From: Eonycteris spelaea
Lineage: Eukaryota > Chordata > Mammalia > Chiroptera > Pteropodidae
Assembly (NCBI GenBank): GCA_003508835.1
Contig: PUFA01000081.1
Coordinates: forward strand, 1,550,001 to 1,614,000
DNA: 64,000 bases
Reading direction: 5' to 3'
Each line of letters opens with the position of its first letter. The stretch's first letter is position 1. Of this stretch, positions 1 through 10,129 are shown one piece after another. Below the pieces are notes generated by a model. That model searched no databases, had not been told where the DNA came from, and saw only the letters and a program-made list of their open reading frames with translations. A program made the position numbers and the translations under genes.

Positions 1-570
1 GGGGACCTGGTGGGTACATACCTTATCTGAGCAGGAAGACAACACACAGAAAGAAGAAACAGAGAGACAGCAAAGTGTGCAGGTCCTGATCACATTGTTC
101 AAATCCCTGGATGGAACAGGGTTTATGGGTCTATGAGAGATGGCGGCTCCTCCTCCTTTCCCAGGGGAGTGGCTCCTGATCTGAGACTCAGCACACAGAG
201 CTCAATGATCAGGTAAGAGCTGGGCATGTGACAGGCTGGATTTACCAGATCATCAAAGGCCTCACTCCTGAGAACTTTGTGTTGAGCTTTCAGATATACA
301 TACTCCTTTTCCATTTGTGTTGGGCCTGGAAAGACGTTGGACTGGAATTGTGACCCAGCCTGCTTAAGAATGCTCTAGCCCAGGTAGATGGGGATGAAGC
401 ATAAAGACATGGAAACAGAATTCAGATGTTTGTAACATCATTTGAGGCCATATATTCATTCTTGCTTGAAGCCAGATCACCCTCGAACTATTTGTAAATT
501 TTCTTGTTGTTATGCTATTTTAGGTTGAGTTTTCTGTCACAACCAAAACAGGTATAATCAATAAATAAAG
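1..570. repeat. Possible old LTR-derived sequence
   Basis: The segment has an agaga-rich stretch near 45-80. Near 515-560 there is text resembling the 3' part of old mammalian LTR families (a 'ttgagttttctgtcac-aacc' motif followed by 'aataaataaag'). Resemblance is weak and divergence high. It could also be unique sequence. Confidence 0.25.
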
Positions 571-2535
571 CCTTTTCGGCTGTTAAATTCAGTATCAGCT
601 GATTCTTTCTCAAAGCCTCTCCCAGAGGTATATTAAAGGACTTGAATTTATTACCAAATACTCCAAGGCCAAGATTAGAATTACCTATACTGGAATTACC
701 AGAAATGTCATCTAAAATAGCTCAAAGGTTGGTTCACACTAATATGTGTCATTATAAGAAAGACTAATCCTCACAGCTTTCTTTCACCATTGCCAAAGCG
801 TCATTTTCAAAAGAAAAGGGAAGTCGGGCTGTCTGGCCCATACTTGCCCTGATATATAACTGTGACTTAATAGGAACAAAGCATTGTCTTGCCTGAATGT
901 CAGCAGGAGCAACAGACGGGTGCCCTCCTACTATCGTTCAAGGCCAACAAGAACCTAAACAAACAAAAGTTCTATACAGTTCCCCGGCCACAGAGTCCCC
1001 ACCATACCACATGAGATGTAGAGTCTTCATTTCTGTGGTCTGGCTTATAAGCACTGTGTATACTCTATTTGACTGACATGAAAACAAAACACTGGAAATA
1101 GCTCCTTTTCTGGAAACTTCCTCTCACAGCCATTTGAGGTTCTTAGACTTGAACCAATACCCTTCCTGAAATAACCTTTGAAACTACTGATGTTCTCTTC
1201 AGGCAACTTCCTTTCACAGGTTTTATCTCTTATTTTCCCTTCATATTTTCCCAATTTTAATCATCTTGGCAAAGAATTTATCACTAATATTTTCATCCAG
1301 CATAATACAATTTCTCAGATTTTTTCCTCTCAGATAATTTTTAAGAAAAACAAAAACCTGCAGCTGCCATTCATGTGGTGGTTTTAATCTATTTTGAATT
1401 GGAACAGATTAGCACTCAGAAAAATTGTGCAACGATGATCAAAGAAAAATGAATTTGAAATGTCTGGTTCACAACATTTGAAAACAAGGACAGTATTGTT
1501 GGCTGAAAAAGAGTCCCTATTGCATAATTAACTGAGATGTCAGCACAAGGCTAAAAAAATGTTCCTCCTGGGGTGCCCTCCTCCCAGATCCCACCTTGGA
1601 GAATCTGGAATTTGAAAGAAGCCTTATCTGTGGATCAGACAGTTCTGAGAGACTCCATTCTGGGACACTCCATTCCAGGGCAGTTAGTGGTGCAGAGAAA
1701 CCTCGTAGGGGGCAGGAACACCAGGGCAGACATGTTAGATCTCACGCACAGCTGGTACCCCAGCACTGCATGAAGGGTGAAGAAATCACCCTCAGCCTGG
1801 ATTCTGAGATGGCTTAGACATCACTGTCAAGATGCTTTCTTAAATAACATTATTTAGGAATCTCATCATGAGGACTATACCACAAAGATTTCTCAAAAAG
1901 AAACAGTTACTCCTTAAACAAAAGAAACAAAGGAAACCCAGAAAAGTGACAAGAACAAGAGGTGAGCATCCATTCATTCTGGGTGGTAATCTTGGTTTGT
2001 TATATTAATCATTGTCTTTTTCTTTGAAAGTTTTTAAAGATCAGGCCACAGCATAGTGTGGAAGAGTCCTGACTTGTGGGCCCAGACACCTGGGCTCTCT
2101 CTTTTTCTTCCCCTGACAACCTGTGATGCCTTACCTAAATCAGGCCTATCTTGAGGCTTTGCTGTTCCCATCTATGCAGAGAGGTCTATCTTCTCTCCAT
2201 GCTCTAGGGACTTATCCCCCATGAAATGTTCTTGACCATACTGGCCAAAGTTTATGGACTGAAAACCTGAATAGGTGAAGGCATTAATTCTGATCTGGGT
2301 GGATGTCAAACGAAGACAGACAATAAATCAATAAGGAGGCACCAAAAGTGTCAAACCTGAAGCATCTTGCAAAACTGTACACCAGCAAAGACATCTTCCA
2401 GCAAGAGGTGAAAGTGTCTCCTCTCATGAACACAAGTGGATGAAACTCAGTGTTGAGGCAATTATACAATCAATATAGGAAATCCAAACCTGCTCTCAGA
2501 GTACTCATTGCCAGAGCTGCTTTTGTCAAGCTATT
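571..2535. other. No gene recognised
   Basis: A+T-rich sequence without a convincing open frame, splice-bounded exon or recognisable repeat. Two similar short segments near 1105 and 1200 (an 'aacttcctytcacag' core) are an imperfect duplication of about 15 bases. Short open frames at 1573-1817 look like chance. Confidence 0.5.
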
Positions 2536-2537
2536 TC

Positions 2538-2720
2538 AGCCATTCATTCAGTCCACTCAGGGCACACAGACAGTCACCTACATGCTAGTGCAACTTCTGC
2601 AACAGACCCTGGAAACACAATAAAAATAAAGCAGTTCCTGCTTTCAGGAAGCTCAGAGACAAGCAAGACTTGTAAACATCTACCCCTATAAAACAAGAGA
2701 GTGGCTGAAGGTAACCACAC
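2538..2720 (-). repeat. L2 LINE fragment
   Basis: The text runs 'cattcattcagtcc...gtgcaacttctgcaacagaccctggaaacacaataaaa...agttcctgctttcaggaagctcagagac'. This matches the reverse complement of the L2 3' end, in which the target reads 'gagctcctgagggcagggactg...tgttgaatgaatg'. Diverged. Confidence 0.55.
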
Positions 2721-2739
2721 ATATATAGTATCATCGGCA

Positions 2740-2755
2740 CCCCCCCCCCCCCCCC
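2740..2755 (+). repeat. Poly(C) run of 16
   Basis: A pure C run (G run on the minus strand), followed by a pyrimidine-rich segment to about 2804 that ends in a T run. Homopolymers of this length are unstable and easily miscounted in assemblies. Confidence 0.9.
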
Positions 2756-2879
2756 ACCTATTTTTTCCCCTCTCCCTCCCATTTTAACTGTGTCTTTTTT
2801 TTTTCTAAATACCAAAGGAAATGTTTCTAACTAAAACTTACACATTACGAGAAAGAGACATGAAAACTGTAAAGTTTCC

Positions 2880-3165
2880 CATACTCTCTACTTCTTCCTC
2901 TAAGAGATAATCACTGGTGGTAATGATGTGGATTCTCCACCATTCTTCCCATTTATAGATGAATGTGTGTGCATGCATGTATAGTTATACATAGATATAA
3001 TATATATAGATGTATACTATGCATGCATATCTATAGACAAAAATACAGATATTGATATGGATATAAATACATTCTATGCATGCTCTTCTGAAAGTTTTTT
3101 GTTGTTGTTGTTGTTAATATAGCTCAGACATAGTTCCCTAGGATATACAGGACAAGAATTCTTGA
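2880..3165 (-). repeat. Possible old LINE-1 3' fragment with TA/TG-rich expansion
   Basis: The order 'gataatcactggtgg...ttcttcccatttatagatg' followed by alternating TG/CA/TA sequence resembles antisense old LINE-1 3' untranslated sequence. The central part (2960-3060) is rich in TATA, ATGCAT and GATATA steps. Family assignment is uncertain. Confidence 0.35.
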
Positions 3166-3172
3166 GACCCCT

Positions 3173-3214
3173 GGTTTTTTTTCTTTTATTGTTTTTTCTT
3201 TTTTTCTTTCTTTT

Positions 3215-3254
<40 letters not shown>
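3173..3254 (+). repeat. T-rich tract with pure T38 run
   Basis: T-rich from 3173, with an uninterrupted run of 38 T at 3217-3254. It could be the reversed poly(A) tail of a retroelement, but no SINE or LINE body is recognisable on its 3' side. Confidence 0.85.
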
Positions 3255-4900
3255 CATCTTTTGGTACATTTAGTTCTGTCTCATTCATGGCTGGCAGAAG
3301 CTCATTTCATTCAGGGGGGGAGGGAGGGAGGAGGAGAGAATGATTTCATGGAGGATGTAGAATTTGGGCTGTATTTAGAGAGGCAGACTCTTCTGCGAGA
3401 AAGAGAATCTTTATCTCTAAAGCAACATTAAAAGGAATTCAGTTATTTCTAATAAGGAAATCCCAGAAGCAGTACTGACTGAGCAATAAGCTAAGTTCTG
3501 AGTAAGAACTCATTAGCCTCTATGGCCATGTTATTCAGAAATATATAGCTCTGAGTGCCCCAACATTCAGGCCAACCATTAACTTAGCACCAACAAAAGC
3601 AAGAGCTCCATGCTATTATCAGTTCTGGCTCTGAATGCCTCCTAGAGAGGAGAGGTTCAGTTCGATAGGGTGGGCCTAAATTCATATTGCTTGATCTCCT
3701 TGATGTGTTTACCATCTCGGACGGTAGTGTCCATGGCAAGAAAAGGAATAGGCTAGTTTATGAAAAGGCGCACTGCGTCAGCCAGGGCTTTAGTTTCAGA
3801 AAAAAATACTCATTGTGTCAATTTAAACCAATAGGGAATATTTGAAAGCATACAGGACCTCACAGAAACAACAAAACTGTACAACAAAACTTGAGAAAGA
3901 AGGAACAAAGGCCACTGTGGGTTTCCAAGTAGTGAGAATTATTCAATGCCATGGTCAGGAAAACACCAGAGAAAGAGAGTCTGGGCCTTATGTATTCAAA
4001 CTGAAGTCCTAGGAGAGGCTGACAGGCTAGGTTTGGGCAAGCAGCTTTCCTCTTGCTAGAAGAAAACTAGGCATCTTAGTTATATTTTCAACCAAGGATA
4101 TTCATTGAGGAAGCATCCAAAAAAAGACTGGAAAAGATGATAAGGGGGAACAATGTGCCATACTCATTGTCTTTGTTACACTAAAGGTGGCAAAATCTCC
4201 ACTCTTCCCTTGCTTTACAGGGATAAATGGAGCATCACCTAGTGGTTTCAAGTCCACTGCCAATGTTGAACAGCATGATGAGGAAGTCCAGAAGCAAAGA
4301 ATTAAGGACATAAAACCAAATCTTCAGCCTGCTCTCTCCAATAAAACAAAACAGCATGTTTTGCAATAGAACTCTACAAAGCAAGGACGACTTTGTGGCC
4401 ACTTTGATCTACAATCATAGCTCAGATCAAAGTTAGAAACTGTGAAAGTCATTTTCCTTCCCAATCTCTTCTATCTGCCTGTATTAAAGACAGGACATGG
4501 CAAGAAACAAACATGAAGGCTGAACACAATATGACCGACCCTGTGAGGAAAGGACGCCAAATCGCCACAGGCCAGCTGCAGATGGACAGCAAAGCATGGT
4601 GCCAAGCCGGTTTGCAGATCTGTCTCTGCTCCTCCTGGTAAACACTGGACAGACATGAAGGTGAGGGAAGAATGCATCCACCACACAGGGGTCCTTCCTC
4701 CCCTGTCTTCCTAATTCTTCCTAGCAAAGAAGACTTTAAAAAGAAAAATTAACATTTCTGACAGGGATTCCTTATATGGCAATCAATACACAAAAACTAG
4801 AGCCTTCCAGTCAAGAGTTTTGCAACAGATTTACCACAATCTAAGACACTGCCTAAAGTGAACTGTGTCTCATTACCATGCCTGTCCACCCACCTTCCCA

Positions 4901-4901
<1 letters not shown>
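3255..4901. other. No gene recognised
   Basis: Non-coding sequence without a recognisable repeat or exon. A G-rich stretch (gggggggagggagggagg) lies near 3315-3332. Overlapping short open frames on the minus strand at about 4450-4730 show no family resemblance. Confidence 0.5.

Positions 4902-4942
<41 letters not shown>
4902..4942 (+). repeat. (CA)n microsatellite
   Basis: About 20 uninterrupted CA dinucleotides, followed by cgcatgcac. Likely length-polymorphic. Confidence 0.95.
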
Positions 4943-4945
<3 letters not shown>

Positions 4946-6375
4946 TGCACTTAGGCGGCAAAACTAAACACCCAGGAAAGGCAGAGGGCTGGAGGTATAG
5001 AAGAATTCCTGGTTTAGCCTGAAATCCCTAGAGAACTGGTTCTGACATATAAAGCTGCCCCTGATGCGCCCGACTTTATGTAGTCTCACTAATAAAATAA
5101 GAGAAGTGCTTATTTTCAAAGTGCTTTTTTCTTCAAACAGTTTCTCTTTGCTTCCTTTCCCATTGGACTTTCATTTAGTATCTCTGTGTGCTAGGACATA
5201 CATTACATCTTTAAATGTTCCATACAGCCCTTTCCTATGCATAGGTCTTAACAGCCATTTCTACAAACAAGGCAGGCTCAGGAGATGTGGATTACATTGA
5301 AGTTCCCAAGCAGCCAGCAAATAGTAGGAAGATTTCGCAACCACCCAAAGTCCAAGCTTTTTTCCCATTAGGTCTCAGACCTCCATCTCAGCAGCAACTC
5401 ATGAAATGGCTAGCCATGAGTAAGATGGGAACTCTGTTTCTCAGAGGACCTGGCCCAGTGCTGCACATACTGTAGGCCCTTTCCCTGTTCTTATATATCA
5501 AATGGACATTTAGATGGTTAATTGGATTGATGAAGGTTGGATTAATGAATGAATAAATGCTAAGGGAGCAACTGAATTAAACTATATCAACTAAGCAGCT
5601 TGATTTTATCACCCTTCAGTTAAAGATGTGATGCTGTTATGCGACTGTCAGCCCATTGACAGTGCATTCAACTGCAAGGAAGAGAAAAGCCAACAAATGA
5701 TTTAAATAAGTAAGAGCTTGTTTAATATCAATGTCCACAAGTGGATAGTTAAGGGCAGGAGGTGTAGCTGTTCAAGAAAATCACTGAGGTACCAGCTTTT
5801 CCTATCTTGCTTATCCGCCATCCTTAGCCTATGGCTTTTATTCTCACAGTAGCAGAATGGCTGCTGCATCTCCGGGCATAGCATCAGTGACCCAGGTAGG
5901 AAAAAGACAGAAGGGGAAAAACCTCCTCTTTACATATCTTTGTGTTTTTAAGTGATGGGAAAAACCTTCTTTAGGAGTGTCTGCCAATACTCTATTGGCC
6001 AGAACCAGGTCACACGGGCATTCAAAGATGCAAAGGAGATTGTGAGATCATGAAGAAGAGGAGAGTGAGAAAGGGACTGAAACAGGCTCTGTGAGTCACC
6101 CTATCGAGTCTACCACAATGGATTCTTACTTAAGTCCATATCAATAATTTAAGCATATTCAAGAAAAAGGAAATGTTCTTTGTGTTTTTGTTCAAGCGCC
6201 AGTATAAAACCATGCCTAATTAGAGACCTGAAAGTAAAAGTTTCTGTGTCATTACAATGCTAATCAAATATATCATCCTTCATAATTTATTCACTCCATA
6301 GACCTTTGTTGGGTCAAGGATAATGTTTTCAATGAATGATATCTGATACATATAAGGCACTCCAAAATGTTTATT
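4943..6375. other. Mostly unclassified, with possible repeat remnants
   Basis: At 5440-5565 the order 'cctggcccagtgctgcacatactgtaggcc...attaatgaatgaataaatg' hints at an L2 or MIR 3' end. At 5640-6060 the order 'attcaactgcaaggaa...tattggccagaaccaggtcacacgggc' resembles a widespread old mammalian repeat I cannot name. No exon was found. Confidence 0.35.
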
Positions 6376-6379
6376 GGGT

Positions 6380-7030
6380 TAAACTTGATCACATTTGTCT
6401 AATAATGAAGGAAAATATTTCCTGGGTACTGAGTGCAATGGATTCAAAAGAAACTGAAGTTATTATTTCTACCTTTAAGGAGTTTGCAATCCAGTAAGGG
6501 GGTCAGGAACACCAGTGCATACTACAGAACAGTTATTTGCTTAAACTGTGTTAGAGAGAGAGGCAGCTTGAAGATAGAAGGGAGACTTCCTGGGAAGGGT
6601 GAAGCTTCATCTGGACCTTAAAAAAAAACACCCACTACTGCTGACATTACTCCTAACAGAACTATCAGCCCCAGGGGAAAGGCTCAGAGCTGGCTGCTTG
6701 TCGTACTAATCCTTCAAGGTAGGTATGACCCCTGCCACTCCAGATGCTTAAACCCAGGTCTGCCTGGGCTTAGCTGAATCTCTGTAACGGGAGAGGAGAG
6801 AGGTCAGGGACACCTCAAACAAGAAGCAAAGAAGCAGCACAGGTCCAACATGTGAGTAAGAAAAAGGTGGACCATAAGCCGTCCCTGAAGGATACTAGAA
6901 TGGTCAACTACAGAGGGAAGATAAGGCTTGCCAGATAAGGTCAGAGAGCCATTAGAATGCAAGAGAAGGTCTGGACTTGTGGGAATCAGAGTATCAGAAA
7001 GACCCTAGCTTATTAAATGTGATAGTGACA
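6380..7030 (-). repeat. L2 LINE fragment (long)
   Basis: The order 'gggtactgagtgcaatgg...acctttaaggagtttgcaatccagtaaggggg' followed by 'gagagaggcagcttgaag...gacttcctgggaagggtgaagcttcatctggacct' is the reverse complement of the L2 3' region. Similar sequence may continue to about 7030 ('ggtcagagagccattagaatgcaag'). An A run at 6620 and a MIR-like piece near 6700-6790 interrupt it. Confidence 0.6.
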
Positions 7031-7566
7031 TGATGTAAATGTTACACAACAGATAGCTGTGGGGCAGGGAATAGGATAGGGGACAGATTGAAGGGGAGGA
7101 AAACAGTGAGAATTGGTTACACCCCTCCTGATAGAAGAGAACTTGGTTTCCTATGATGAGGGAATGTATATCAAGGGCAAACTTAGAGAGTTTGCCAGCC
7201 ACCAGCTGCAACTGCCTCCTCTGAAGCATGTTTTATGACATGAACCTGGCGATAAACCAGAGTGGGTACATGATTAAAACACCCACAGATTCTCCCTCCT
7301 AGGAATCTGGGGTTGGGACTCAAACCCTCTAAGCCATTAATTGCCAGCACTGGCCTCAGAAAGACACATAAATTCAGGGCTGGGCCATGTGTCTGGCAAA
7401 GCAGAGAAACCAGGTCTGCAAAGAGAATGAAAGAAAAGCAGCAGATACCAGTTGGTAGAAGAAAGACTACCTTGATTGCTAAGAATTCTCCTCTTCTCTG
7501 CCTCAGGCCCTCAGAAGGTCTGATTATTCTGCTGCTGTTGGGTTCCACAAGCTTTCCATCCTGATT

Positions 7567-7569
<3 letters not shown>
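7031..7569. other. No gene recognised
   Basis: An open frame of 121 codons on the minus strand (7183-7548) has no recognisable motif, and its composition is ordinary for non-coding DNA. No convincing splice pair or repeat was seen. Confidence 0.45.

Positions 7570-7608
<39 letters not shown>
7570..7608 (+). repeat. (ATC)13 microsatellite
   Basis: Thirteen perfect ATC units. A second ATC/CAT array lies at 21.49 kb. Confidence 0.95.
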
Positions 7609-8099
7609 TCTTTCATACAGGCTAGCTTGAGTAGGTTTCTTTTATTTGCAAGCATAGTAACCCCATTGGAGACAAAGATGTTTCAAATTAAGGCTGGACA
7701 AAGGTTACTAGCTGTGATGGCTGGAAGATGGGAGATGGGCAATGGCATCTCCAACTGCGATAGAATCGATATAATGGTGGGCCCTGGGGACAGTTATGAG
7801 GCTGCTTTTATAACTGTCAAACTTGAGACAATGGCAAGGCCTCTCACCCAAGGCAGGTGGAAATATGGATCCAGCCAGCCAGTATGACCAACCAAACCTA
7901 TATCTGGTTAATAATTTGGTACTGGTAATGGTTTAGTCCATGTATCTTATGCAAAGTTTTAGAACAGGCACAAAATGTATGTTTTCTCATTCATTCCAAT
8001 ATTTAATTCTTAACAGGAACTACCAGAAAACTAAAACAAAATATATATTTTACCAAAGTAAAAAACAGCAGATTAATCTTTCTGGTGTTATATAAAGCT
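7609..8099. other. No gene recognised
   Basis: Unclassified sequence. An 86-codon open frame at 7627-7887 lacks any recognisable domain. Confidence 0.45.
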
Positions 8100-8350
8100 T
8101 AGATCAAGTACATCATTTGTGAAGATGATCACCAATCTATTAGTGCCTCCCTTAATGATTGTTAAATTACCCCTTTAATGGATAATTAATGCATTTAATG
8201 TCTCTCACTATTATGATTACTTTTATGCAAATTTAGAATGATAATAGCTGACAGACGCAATACTCCCTTTATCATAATTTAGCCATCTAAATGCCCTTGA
8301 TACAAAAAACAGGTCATCTTAAATACTTTTAATAATAATTCAATTCAGTC
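8100..8350. promoter_or_regulatory. Possible conserved non-coding element (homeobox/POU motif cluster)
   Basis: The block contains several TTAAT/ATTAA cores (8150-8200), TAATTAATGCATTTAATG near 8184-8201 and a consensus POU octamer ATGCAAAT at 8225-8232. No recognised repeat overlaps it. This composition is common in developmental enhancers, but A+T-rich DNA yields such motifs by chance. No conservation data are available here. Confidence 0.25.
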
Positions 8351-8884
8351 TTTCCTTTAAACAATGAAATATGAATTAATTATACTTTAATTTCTCAGAG
8401 AGCTTTTCCATCTCCCAGGGAGTTGCTCTGCAAACCTGCAACAAGAGGTCATCCTGATTTCCCAAAGCAACATTTTTTTCAGGAAGGTTTTCAGAACTGA
8501 AAATTATTTGTAAAAGTCTTCATGTCCCTTATTTGGGGGCTGATAAAAGTAAATCAACCGCCCCAAGGCACATCATGAAACACAGATTAGTAGCTAAACC
8601 CTCTACATGCCAGCTTCCAAATTATTTTACTATCATGTTTAAGAATTAAGTCATAAGTACATTAAAAAAAGATTTACTTAGAAACCAACAGATTTTTCTC
8701 ATCCAAAGAGCTTTATAGTAATAAAGCAGTGACCCTGCTCTCCTTCTATAACCCTTCCCATGGAGTTAACAAAGCCCTTTTTGTCCTCAGGGAAATTTTA
8801 GTTAGCCATTCAATCATCACTAACTTATTATAATTCTATTTGTCGCTAAAATTTTCTTTAATACAGCCCCTACAGAACTGATAT
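8351..8884. other. No gene recognised
   Basis: A+T-rich unclassified sequence without exon or repeat signature. Confidence 0.5.
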
Positions 8885-8935
8885 GGTGTGTGTGTATATA
8901 TACACATATATACTGTGCATACATCTATATCTATG
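8885..8935 (+). repeat. TG/TA alternating repeat with 16-bp palindrome
   Basis: Alternating purine-pyrimidine DNA. It includes the perfect palindrome TGTGTATATATACACA at 8891-8906, followed by further TATA/CATA steps. Confidence 0.85.
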
Positions 8936-10125
8936 TATCCTCCCCCACCCCACCAATGAGCTATCCAGCATCCATACTGTCTGTCTGCTTCTGGCCGACG
9001 AGTGTTGGTATACCAACCTGCAAACACTCCCAGTCACAGAGCATTTGTCTCCCTTGCTCCATGAGAGCAGTGTTGGAGCCTCTGGCCACCACTCACTTGG
9101 CTTCCTGACTAGCTGTGTTTAACCATTTTAGCTGACCAGAGAGGTACAAGGGTTCATGTCCAGCCATGATGTAAGGAATCAAGAAAGCGAAGAAAAGAAC
9201 AAGTTTTCCAGTGCCCGGGAATCCTCAAGAAAATGGAACTTTAGGCAATCGTGAATCCTTGTATATAATGAAAAGATTTTTTTCTTCTTTTTAAGAGGAA
9301 GAAATAAATTGAAATACAGTTAATAAATTGAAATAAAGTTTCAATTTATTTAAACTTTAAAAAAAAAGTTCACCCAGAGATTTCTTGAACATCCTAATTG
9401 TTTAGGAGGAGTGACCAGCAATGTCAGTCTGAATTCCTTGGCTGAAGACCTACCATGATGCAGGAGCATGTCGAATTCTTATAGAGCTTGCATTTCCAGG
9501 AAAGCTATTACATGCTAAATGTGATCTGCAAGAATCTGACTTAGCACGTGTGCTGGAATGAGCCAAGGAAACAGAACAAGGGAAAGTACTCAGGGGGTTT
9601 ATTTTAATCAGAAAATTTCAAAACAAACACAAACCATGTACTCCAAGGAGCCTCCAACAAGCATGTCCATTTTGAATTGCTTGTAGTAGCTAATCTGGAA
9701 AAATGTCTTGAAAAACATCTCTCAATAAAAGAACAGAAAAATAAAGTGGTACATTCTTATCTAACACAGTAGTTATAAGGAACTGTTGTAAAAAAAAAAA
9801 AAGCATATTGAATAAAAAACCAAATTGCAGAATGTCATGTAGAATATGGAAGCACTTACATAAAGTCTATATAAGCCAATGCTCTGCATTTTGTAAGGTA
9901 CCTATACAGGCATGTAATCATGTTTTGGAAAATGCTAAGAAGGAGAATTACCAATTTGAAAAAGTGGTGGTTCTAGGTATTACAATATGGGTGCATAATT
10001 TATAAGTCTACTAGTAGAGATGTTTCTAGTGAAGTGCTGCATTTAGAATCCCACTTTTTTAAAAAGTATAATTGTCTCAACTGTTTCCTCTATATACATC
10101 GAGCAACACATTAGGTTTTATCATT
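8936..10125. other. No gene recognised
   Basis: Unclassified sequence. A short 'aaataaattgaaata' repeated motif lies at 9302-9350 and an A run at 9790-9802. Small open frames here have no recognisable product. Confidence 0.5.
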
Positions 10126-10129
10126 TTTG

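Noticed and set aside
3217..3254. Poly(T) as the tail of a reversed SINE
   Set aside because: No SINE head or body can be recognised in the adjacent sequence.
3162..3431. 89-codon open frame with a poly-Phe/Leu stretch
   Set aside because: It is a translation of the poly(T) tract at 3,173-3,254.
7570..7608. Regularly spaced repeats resembling a CRISPR array
   Set aside because: Simple trinucleotide microsatellites (here and at 21,490) without spacers, in a eukaryotic genome.
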